Of a DNA stretch of 5,109 nt, positions 1-4,635 are shown in pieces; the first letter of the stretch is position 1; every line of letters begins with the position of its first letter. The notes beneath the pieces were generated by a model. It did no database searches, was not told the origin of the DNA, and worked only from the letters and a program-made list of their open reading frames with translations. This stretch comes from Treponema sp. (lineage in GTDB: Bacteria > Spirochaetota > Spirochaetia > Treponematales > Treponemataceae): assembly GCA_003447785.1 (NCBI GenBank), contig DLYJ01000163.1:1-5109 (forward strand). Reading direction: 5' to 3'. A program made the translations under genes and the position numbers.

Positions 1-219
1 CTGTGCTGAGAGCGAAGTTGTAGTAAGACGCGCAAAGGTTTCATGCATGATGGAAACCGTACGGATCTGTTCCTTTGAGAACTTGTCAGGACGTTTAAAG
101 TCATAAATTTTAATCTTACGGGTATCACTAACCGGCTTAAAGTCATCAGTCTCGGTGTCGCCCGAGCTGATTGCCTGGAGAAGCTGGTCAATTTCATCCT
201 GTGACAGAACTTCGTTCAT
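1..219 (-). CDS. fliM: Flagellar motor switch protein FliM, N-terminal 73 residues (runs off the left edge)
   Basis: FliM is the C-ring protein that links the FliG/FliN switch to chemotaxis: its N-terminal helix binds phosphorylated CheY and its middle domain contacts FliG. I translated this myself from the ATG at 219-217. Residues 5-14 read LSQDEIDQLL, the classical CheY-P-binding helix. An acidic linker follows, then residues from about 38 (IYDFKRPDKF, later IMHETFARLTTTSLSAQ) match the beginning of the FliM middle domain. FliM proteins are usually about 330-350 residues, so roughly three quarters lies outside the window. The start is supported by AAGGTGG about 8-9 nt upstream and by the position of the CheY-binding motif. 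It follows fliL by 27 nt, so it is part of the same operon. The identification is firm. Confidence 0.95.
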   Translation of the reverse strand, partial: MNEVLSQDEIDQLLQAISSGDTETDDFKPVSDTRKIKIYDFKRPDKFSKEQIRTVSIMHETFARLTTTSLSAQ

Positions 220-246
220 GTCTTAATCCACCTTACCTTTCTATGA

Positions 247-810
247 CTACTGCTGAATGACATCCAGCTGCATAAATCTTACGTCTTTAATCTTTGTGCT
301 GCTCAAGATTGAATCGTTGATAGCATTACGGATTTCGATACGAAGACCTTCCTCATTCTGGGGTCTGAGTTCTTCATAAGATTTTTGTGTAAAATAACGG
401 CGCAAAAAGTCTTTTAATTCAACTGTACGCTGTGTGATTTCTGTAGAAGTAGCCTTATCGTCCTTTTTATAACCAAGAACAACGTCAACAATAACAGAAC
501 AAGGGTTTACATCGCTTGTCTTAGTACGGATTGAACCCAGTGAACTGTACCAGTCGAGAATTTCTTTATTTGCCGAATATTCTTCAGTAACAGGAACTGC
601 CGCAGCCTGAGCCTGGTTACCTCCGGCAATTTTCATAGTGATGATTACAACTGTAACTATAAAGATAAGGGCTGCCAGGGCGATTGCAATCCATTTGAGA
701 AGTGCCGGTAAAAGACCACCAATACCCTTGCCTTTTTTAGAAGCACCGGCACCAACGTCTTCTCCGCCTGTTGCGTCATCGTCAATATTGATATCGTTAT
801 CGTCTGCCAT
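247..810 (-). CDS. fliL: Flagellar basal body-associated protein FliL
   Basis: The gene encodes 187 residues. The first 18 or so are strikingly acidic (many Asp and Glu), followed by a Gly/Lys stretch (about 23-32), a single hydrophobic membrane helix at about 38-60, and a periplasmic FliL domain at about 93-187. That domain includes a strand around SVIVDVVLGY (105-114), the helix ELKDFLRRYF (131-140) and the typical C-terminal ending VRFMQLDVIQQ. FliL is an inner-membrane protein that associates with the MotA/MotB stator around the MS ring; in spirochaetes it is reported to influence periplasmic flagellum orientation and stator assembly. Start ATG 810-808 has GAGGAG 8 nt upstream. It lies between motB (59-nt gap) and fliM (27-nt gap). 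The larger gap upstream holds a sigma-28-like promoter, so fliL-fliM may also be transcribed separately. The acidic head could be a local variant, since FliL N-termini vary. Confidence 0.93.
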   Translation of the reverse strand: MADDNDINIDDDATGGEDVGAGASKKGKGIGGLLPALLKWIAIALAALIFIVTVVIITMKIAGGNQAQAAAVPVTEEYSANKEILDWYSSLGSIRTKTSDVNPCSVIVDVVLGYKKDDKATSTEITQRTVELKDFLRRYFTQKSYEELRPQNEEGLRIEIRNAINDSILSSTKIKDVRFMQLDVIQQ

Positions 811-831
811 ATTTAGAACTCCTCTTTTTTA

Positions 832-859
832 TTATCGGTATACATTTTTAATAACTTAA
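832..859 (-). promoter_or_regulatory. Sigma-28 (FliA)-like promoter candidate in front of fliL
   Basis: On the minus strand, TTAAGTTA (859-852) is followed by a 12-nt spacer and ACCGATAA (839-832). The FliA/sigma-28 consensus is TAAAGTTT-N11-GCCGATAA, so 6 of 8 and 7 of 8 bases match, with a spacer one base longer than ideal. Transcription would begin around 825, giving a very short leader that just retains the GAGGAG ribosome-binding site of fliL. The location between motB and fliL fits an internal late flagellar promoter. The match was made by eye in an AT-rich gap and the spacer is off by one, so it remains a candidate. Confidence 0.45.
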
Positions 860-869
860 AAAAATATCA

Positions 870-1610
870 TTAAAAATGCCCTTCATCAAGAATTATAATA
901 TCTACGCGCCTGTTGTAAGCCTGGCCTTCCCGGGTTTCGTTTGAGAAAACCGGTCTTGTGTCAGCGTAACCTGCAACAGAAAAACGTTTTTCATCAACTC
1001 CAAAATCAGCAAGATAATGAAGTGTATTTACAGCACGTGCAGCAGACAGTTCCCAGTTTGAAGGGAACTGATCATTACTGACAGGAGTGCTGTCCGTATG
1101 ACCTTCAATCCTGAAGCGTCTGTCCTTAATTCCTTCTTCCTGGAAGAATTTGGAAAGCTTCAGAAGAACATCACGTGTTTCTTCACTATTTAAGTCTGCA
1201 CTTCCCTGTTCAAAGAAGGCGTCGGAAGCAAGAGTAATTACGATTCCCCGCTCATCGCTTGAAACAGTGATTTTTGCAGAGTGAATTTCCGGGGCAAAAA
1301 GAGAAATAGCCTTTTTCTTTGCAAGACCGAGGGACTTCCCCTTTTCTACGGACGGAAGGCTGTTTATGGTGTTGCCAAGGTCAGCGAGACGGCCGGCTGT
1401 AAGAGACATACCGCCGGTTGTTGTGGGGTTTTCCATAGAATCAGTCTGAACTGCGATTGAAGCCTGCATCTGTGCAAGCTGAGTAATATCAACTTCGGAA
1501 GGATCGTACAACATTACGAAGAAGCAGAGCATGAGGGTGATCATGTCACCATAGGTACCCTGCCAGGCGGTTGACGGTTTCTCAGGTTCCTTTTTCTCTT
1601 TCTTAGCCAT
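870..1610 (-). CDS. motB: Flagellar stator protein MotB
   Basis: MotB anchors the stator to peptidoglycan and carries the ion-accepting aspartate of the MotA4MotB2 channel. From the ATG at 1610-1608 the protein is 246 residues. It has a short Lys/Glu-rich cytoplasmic tail (2-12) and one membrane helix (about 20-37) whose start TYGDM contains the essential channel Asp at position 22. A linker follows, then an OmpA-like peptidoglycan-binding domain at about 115-240. Visible motifs are EGHTDSTPV (169-177), NWELSAARA (185-193) and NRRVDI (233-238). A GTG three bases earlier (1613-1611), inside TAGTG with the motA stop, is an alternative start. I prefer the ATG because AAGGA lies 6 nt before it but only 3 nt before the GTG. 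The near-zero gap implies translational coupling to motA, matching the complex they form. Confidence 0.95.
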   Translation of the reverse strand: MAKKEKKEPEKPSTAWQGTYGDMITLMLCFFVMLYDPSEVDITQLAQMQASIAVQTDSMENPTTTGGMSLTAGRLADLGNTINSLPSVEKGKSLGLAKKKAISLFAPEIHSAKITVSSDERGIVITLASDAFFEQGSADLNSEETRDVLLKLSKFFQEEGIKDRRFRIEGHTDSTPVSNDQFPSNWELSAARAVNTLHYLADFGVDEKRFSVAGYADTRPVFSNETREGQAYNRRVDIIILDEGHF

Positions 1611-1612
1611 CA

Positions 1613-2395
1613 CTAATCCTTAAGAACGTCTGCTTCAATAACCTTTCTTGTCTTAGGATCAAGATAAGTCAGGAGCTTCATAGCAAGAATACGAGGGTTA
1701 TCACCGGCCTGAATGGAAAGTACACCCTCCAGAACCATTTCCATTGAAGAAATTTCCTGTGAGTTTTGTGCGATAAGTTTCTGAGCCATAGGACCAAAGA
1801 GCCAGTTGGCAAGCATGGAACCGTACAGTGTTGTAATCAACGCAACGGCCATGTTAGGACCGAGGGAAGATTTATCTTCCAGGTTGTTCAACATACCGAT
1901 AAGACCGATTACGGTACCCATCATACCGAAACCAGGACCAAAACCGGCCCACTGGTTAACTACGTTAATCCAGCTCATATGGCGGGATTCAGTCATGCTC
2001 ATTTCGTTTTCCATAATCGCACGGATTACGTTACCGTCTGTACCGTCGACTACAAGACGAAGACCTTCTTTCATGAAAGGGCTGTCCAGATCATCAAGAC
2101 CTTCTTCAAGGGCAAGAATACCTTCGCGGCGGGCCTTTTCCGAAAGGGCTACCATGTTTTGAATCAGATTCTGTTCACCGTAATTGTAGGTTTTAAAGAC
2201 ACGCGCCAGAATTCCCCACAGACCGAGAGCCTGCTTTAATGGCGCTACAATGAACAATGCAGCGTAAGAACCTCCGATTGTTACAAAAACCGAAGGAATA
2301 TCGATAATACCGCCCAGGGAACCACCGGACGTAAATACACCAAGAAAGATAACGGCGGCACCGCCGACCATACCGATTATACTCGCGATATCCAT
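1613..2395 (-). CDS. motA: Flagellar stator protein MotA
   Basis: MotA is the integral membrane part of the stator, coupling ion flow to torque on FliG. This 260-residue protein has the expected layout: TM1 about 4-22, TM2 about 34-52, a large cytoplasmic loop, TM3 about 150-170 and TM4 about 183-203. The loop segment [16 protein letters not shown] contains Arg90 and Glu98, which appear to correspond to the charged residues that contact FliG in E. coli. Pro154 ([10 protein letters not shown]) and Pro202 (FGPMAQ) fit the two conserved channel prolines. Length is typical for the short MotA class. The ATG at 2395-2393 is preceded by AAGGAG, 8 nt upstream. The stop TAG at 1615-1613 touches the motB start. 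The gene sits between flbD and motB, the normal spirochaete order. Confidence 0.97.
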   Translation of the reverse strand: MDIASIIGMVGGAAVIFLGVFTSGGSLGGIIDIPSVFVTIGGSYAALFIVAPLKQALGLWGILARVFKTYNYGEQNLIQNMVALSEKARREGILALEEGLDDLDSPFMKEGLRLVVDGTDGNVIRAIMENEMSMTESRHMSWINVVNQWAGFGPGFGMMGTVIGLIGMLNNLEDKSSLGPNMAVALITTLYGSMLANWLFGPMAQKLIAQNSQEISSMEMVLEGVLSIQAGDNPRILAMKLLTYLDPKTRKVIEADVLKD

Positions 2396-2426
2396 AAAAG
2401 CTTCTCCTTAAACCCACCCAGCTTTT
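2396..2426 (-). promoter_or_regulatory. Hairpin that places the motA ribosome-binding site in its loop
   Basis: In the flbD-motA gap, AAAAGCT (2396-2402) and AGCTTTT (2420-2426) form a perfect 7-bp inverted repeat around a 17-nt loop. In motA mRNA sense the loop contains AAGGAG (complement of 2404-2409), and the 3' arm ends directly before the motA ATG. The stem is mostly A-U, so it would be weak. It could keep the ribosome-binding site open or hinder the start codon, but it may also be incidental in AT-rich sequence. Confidence 0.35.
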
Positions 2427-2430
2427 TTTA

Positions 2431-2628
2431 TTATAATTCCTGTTTAGTGATTTCAAGTTGTTTGCGGTAAGAGATGATGCGCTGAATCAGTTCATCAACA
2501 TCGTCTTTAACAACAACCTTTTTACCGGAAAGAAAAGTAATAGTAAGATCCGGATTTTTTTCCATACTTTCTATCATATGAGGATTTATCCAGTACTTCT
2601 TCCCATCCAACCGAGTAACTGAAATCAT
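2431..2628 (-). CDS. flbD: FlbD family small flagellar-operon protein
   Basis: This 65-residue protein belongs to the small FlbD family found next to motA in spirochaetes and some Gram-positive bacteria. It is unrelated to the Caulobacter NtrC-type regulator that shares the name. Visible landmarks are MISVTRLDGKKYWINP at the N-terminus, the MIES segment (18-21), ITFLSGKKVVV (29-39) and a C-terminal helix rich in charged residues (44-65). No signal peptide or membrane segment is present, so it should be cytoplasmic. Its molecular role is not established. Start ATG 2628-2626 has AGAGGGG about 11 nt upstream. It is the first gene of the flagellar operon in this window, with motA 35 nt downstream. 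Its leader has a stem-loop and a small ORF, described separately. Confidence 0.9.
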   Translation of the reverse strand: MISVTRLDGKKYWINPHMIESMEKNPDLTITFLSGKKVVVKDDVDELIQRIISYRKQLEITKQEL

Positions 2629-2676
2629 TTATTTATTTTCCCCTCTAATTCGTTTATCGTCAAGTAGAATTTTCAT
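2629..2676 (-). other. Possible 15-codon leader ORF ending at the flbD start
   Basis: On the minus strand an ATG at 2676-2674 opens a frame reading MKILLDDKRIRGENK. It ends with TAA at 2631-2629, so the next base is the A of the flbD ATG (TAAATG). The start codon lies in the loop of the leader stem-loop, and the frame runs through the 3' arm and the flbD ribosome-binding site. No Shine-Dalgarno sequence precedes this ATG, so independent translation is doubtful. It may be a chance frame. Its exact abutment with flbD is the only reason to record it. Confidence 0.25.
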
Positions 2677-2700
2677 TTTAAGGACGATAAATGGCGAATT
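2647..2700 (-). promoter_or_regulatory. 5' leader stem-loop of the flbD-motA-motB-fliL-fliM transcript
   Basis: In flbD mRNA sense the 5' arm is AAUUCG-CCA-UUUAUCGUC (2700-2683) and the 3' arm is GACGAUAAACGAAUU (2661-2647). They pair for 9 plus 6 base pairs with a 3-nt bulge (CCA) and a 21-nt loop. The predicted start from the TTGACA promoter is at about 2703, so the hairpin is the extreme 5' end of the message. The 3' arm ends exactly where the flbD ribosome-binding site AGAGGGG (2646-2640) begins. No U-tract follows on either strand, so it is not an intrinsic terminator. It could be an mRNA-stabilising 5' hairpin, a translational control element, or a DNA operator overlapping the transcription start. 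I cannot tell which from sequence. Confidence 0.6.
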
Positions 2701-2709
2701 TCATAACAG

Positions 2710-2738
2710 ATTTTAATAAATTTCTGAAAAATTGTCAA
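2710..2738 (-). promoter_or_regulatory. Sigma-70-type promoter for the flbD flagellar operon
   Basis: On the minus strand a perfect -35 TTGACA (2738-2733) is followed by a 17-nt spacer and TAAAAT (2715-2710), a 5 of 6 match to the -10 consensus. Transcription would start near 2703, about 75 nt before the flbD ATG. This is the strongest promoter-like sequence in the window. It indicates that the flagellar block begins a transcription unit here rather than being read from an upstream flgE. Confidence 0.75.
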
Positions 2739-2778
2739 AATTCATCAAATTTGTTGCTATATTTTGAATTATATAACG

Positions 2779-2787
2779 ATTATAACA
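2779..2787 (-). promoter_or_regulatory. Second, upstream extended -10 element toward flbD
   Basis: The minus strand carries TGTTATAAT at 2787-2779, a perfect extended -10 (TGn followed by TATAAT). The expected -35 region 17-18 nt further up has no good hexamer, but extended -10 promoters can work without one. The start would be near 2772. The AT richness of the region raises the chance that this is fortuitous. Confidence 0.4.
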
Positions 2788-2826
2788 CGAAAATTTTAAA
2801 ACTAAAAAAAATTGTTATAAAAAAAC

Positions 2827-2856
2827 TTGCTTTTTGAATTACAACTGTGTTATTCT
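2827..2856 (+). promoter_or_regulatory. Promoter for the two-component operon
   Basis: TTGCTT (2827-2832) and TATTCT (2851-2856) are separated by 18 nt, and a TG at 2848-2849 forms an extended -10 (TGTTATTCT). Transcription would begin near 2863, giving a leader of about 30 nt. AAAGGG at 2882-2887, 6 nt before the ATG at 2894, serves as ribosome-binding site. The GTGTTAT string here is repeated in opposite orientation in the upstream flbD -10 element (2788-2782). Confidence 0.5.
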
Positions 2857-2893
2857 TTAATTATAAAAGAATTTTTATAAAAAAGGGTTTTAT

Positions 2894-3589
2894 ATGAATT
2901 TGAAAATATTAATTATCGAAGACGTTAAGGAAATGGCAGATCTTGCGTCAATCTACTTAACAAAAGCCGGAATGAGTGTTGACACCGTTGGTTCTGCAGA
3001 AGAGGCCTTTGAGCACCTGGCAAAGCAAATGCCGAACCTTATCATTCTTGACCTTAACCTTCCAGGAATGAGTGGTTTTGACTTCCTTAAGAAGTTCCGC
3101 AGAGAATATAATTCATCACTTCCGGTAATTATTGTTTCAGCCCGTGACGCAGATGAAGACATTATTGAAGGTCTTGGAATCGGTGCTGATGAATTCGTAA
3201 CCAAGCCATATTCACCAAAGGTACTGGTAAGCCGCGTAGAAGCAATTATCCGCCGTCAGGCAAAGGTAACTGCCGCTGCAGAAGCTTCCTACGAATTTGG
3301 TCCGTACACAGTTCTTCTCAACAGCTGTGTCCTTAAAAAAGGTCCTGAAAAAATTCCTCTTTCAACAAAGGAATACGAAGTTCTTGAATTCCTCATTTCT
3401 CACGAAGGAGAAACTCTTGGACCGGAAAAAATCTATCACGAAGTATGGAAAGCACAGTTTGGCGACATCACCGCAGTTGCAGTTTACGTACAGCGTCTTA
3501 GAAAAAAGATCGAAGAAAACCCTTCTTCACCAAAATACATCAAAACCGTATTCGGCATGGGATACAGATTCGATAAAGGTAACGATTAA
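2894..3589 (+). CDS. OmpR/PhoB-family DNA-binding response regulator
   Basis: The protein is 231 residues, the usual length for the family. The receiver domain covers about 3-120: acidic pocket Glu9-Asp10, phospho-acceptor Asp53 (LIILDLNLPG), Ser82 (VIIVSARD) as the switch hydroxyl residue, Phe101 and Lys104 (DEFVTKPYS). After a short Ala-rich linker (about 122-132) comes a winged-helix domain at about 134-229, with LSTKEYEVLEFL, the recognition-helix region VAVYVQRLRKKIEENP and the wing YIKTVFGMGYRF. It would be phosphorylated by the kinase encoded next and bind tandem DNA repeats; its targets are unknown. Translation starts at 2894 after AAAGGG. All catalytic residues are intact. The gene is divergent from the flagellar operon, so control of flbD-motAB or of its own promoter in the shared region is plausible but unproven. 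No specific named orthologue was recognised. Confidence 0.95.
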   Translation: MNLKILIIEDVKEMADLASIYLTKAGMSVDTVGSAEEAFEHLAKQMPNLIILDLNLPGMSGFDFLKKFRREYNSSLPVIIVSARDADEDIIEGLGIGADEFVTKPYSPKVLVSRVEAIIRRQAKVTAAAEASYEFGPYTVLLNSCVLKKGPEKIPLSTKEYEVLEFLISHEGETLGPEKIYHEVWKAQFGDITAVAVYVQRLRKKIEENPSSPKYIKTVFGMGYRFDKGND

Positions 3590-4635
3590 TGAAAATCCGA
3601 CAACGACTTAATTTATATATAGCCGGAGTTGTTGTTCTTCAAATCCTTACAATACTCGGACTACCGTTATATACAAAAAATATAACGGTAGAAAGCATCT
3701 GCAAAACATCACAGCTCATCTATGTTCTTGCCGCACTTTTAGAATCAGTTGCAATCTACTTACTGGTTAAACTTTCAGCAACAATTTCCAGTTCAATTGT
3801 TTTTTTACAGAAATCTACAAAAAAACTCGCAGACGGTAATGTCACAGCCCCTCTTGAACGCCGTGCAACCCCACGGGGAGAAAACGAAATTACCGAACTT
3901 ATCGAAGACCTGGAAAAAATGCGTCTTGCCCTCCTGGAAGAAAGGGACCGCCGCAACAAATTCATCATGGGTATGAGCCATGACTTACGCACACCGATTG
4001 CAGTAATCAAGGGTTACGCAGAAGCAATTGACGACGGTGTCATGGATAACAGGGAAGAAATCCGGGATTCCGTAAAGTTAATCCGCGAAAAAACAGAGCA
4101 GCTGGAATTAATGATCAATACGCTCATTAACTTTGTCCGTCTCAAAGGTTCTGACTGGACAAACATCCTTAAAAAACAGCCGATACGCCCTGCCCTCGAA
4201 TACTTTGGCAAGGACTGTAAAATCCGCGGTGAAGTTGCAGGAAAGAAAATCGAACTTCATCTGAATGTCAAACCGACAACCAAAGTTGTATTTGATCATG
4301 AACTTTTACAGCGCCTGATGGGAAACCTTTTTTCAAACGCACTGCGTTACACACCGAAAGGCGGAACAATTTCGCTGATTGCAGACGAAGACAAAGACAA
4401 GATTGTCATGACAATCAAGGATACAGGTATCGGAATCGATAAAAAAGACATTAAGTTCATCTTTGATATTTTTTACAGGGGTTCAAATTCCCGCCAGGAT
4501 GAAGGCTTTGGAATCGGACTTTCAATCGTAAAAAACATCATTGACATCCATCACTGGAAAATCGACGTTGCCTCGGAAAAGAATGTGGGAACAAGCTTTA
4601 CAATAACTGTTCCAAAAAAAGATTCAGCAGAGTAA
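3589..4635 (+). CDS. HAMP-domain sensor histidine kinase with minimal extracytoplasmic loop
   Basis: The protein is 348 residues and its start overlaps the regulator stop by one base (TAATG), with AAAGG 9 nt upstream. Two membrane helices lie at about 9-27 and 42-60, leaving only about 14 residues outside the membrane, so no folded extracytoplasmic sensor exists. A HAMP-like linker spans about 60-115. The dimerisation/phospho-acceptor domain carries His131 (MSHDLRTP). The ATPase domain shows Asn246 and Asn250 (LMGNLFSNALRYTPKGG), the G1 box DTGIGI (278-283), the F box FDIFYRG (292-298) and the G2 box GFGIGLSIVK (306-315), ending with GTSFTITVP. All catalytic boxes are present, so it should autophosphorylate and pass phosphate to the adjacent regulator. 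The signal may be read in the membrane or through a partner protein; this is inference. The last 38 bp overlap the end of the convergent hemW-like gene. Confidence 0.95.
   Translation: MKIRQRLNLYIAGVVVLQILTILGLPLYTKNITVESICKTSQLIYVLAALLESVAIYLLVKLSATISSSIVFLQKSTKKLADGNVTAPLERRATPRGENEITELIEDLEKMRLALLEERDRRNKFIMGMSHDLRTPIAVIKGYAEAIDDGVMDNREEIRDSVKLIREKTEQLELMINTLINFVRLKGSDWTNILKKQPIRPALEYFGKDCKIRGEVAGKKIELHLNVKPTTKVVFDHELLQRLMGNLFSNALRYTPKGGTISLIADEDKDKIVMTIKDTGIGIDKKDIKFIFDIFYRGSNSRQDEGFGIGLSIVKNIIDIHHWKIDVASEKNVGTSFTITVPKKDSAE
3661..3691. repeat. 12-bp perfect inverted repeat inside the kinase gene
   Basis: CTACCGTTATAT (3661-3672) and ATATAACGGTAG (3680-3691) are exact reverse complements around a 7-nt spacer. 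The repeat lies in frame over kinase codons 25-35, at the end of the first membrane helix and in the short outer loop. As RNA it would be a 12-bp hairpin about 70 nt into the kinase message; as DNA it is a dyad that could be bound by protein. The half-site ATATAACG also occurs at 2771-2778 in the divergent promoter region. No U-tract follows, so it is not a terminator. Confidence 0.6.

Noticed and set aside
813..845. 10-codon frame MYTDNKKEEF ending just before the fliL ATG
   Set aside because: It has no ribosome-binding site, is very short, and sits in the putative promoter and Shine-Dalgarno sequence of fliL; the abutting stop is probably chance.
1766..2239. Long open frame (157 codons) antisense to motA, plus a 118-codon one in another plus-strand frame
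   Set aside because: Both are inside the clear MotA coding region on the other strand, show no recognisable domain, and have the low-complexity composition of shadow frames.
2193..2456. 87-codon minus-strand frame crossing the flbD-motA junction
   Set aside because: It overlaps both genes out of frame, and its Arg/Tyr-rich translation is a frame-shifted reading of motA.
2894..3589. Possibility that the regulator is CheY or a dedicated chemotaxis regulator because of the flagellar neighbours
   Set aside because: It has a full C-terminal winged-helix DNA-binding domain and a HAMP-type kinase partner, so it is a transcriptional regulator of the OmpR class rather than a CheY.
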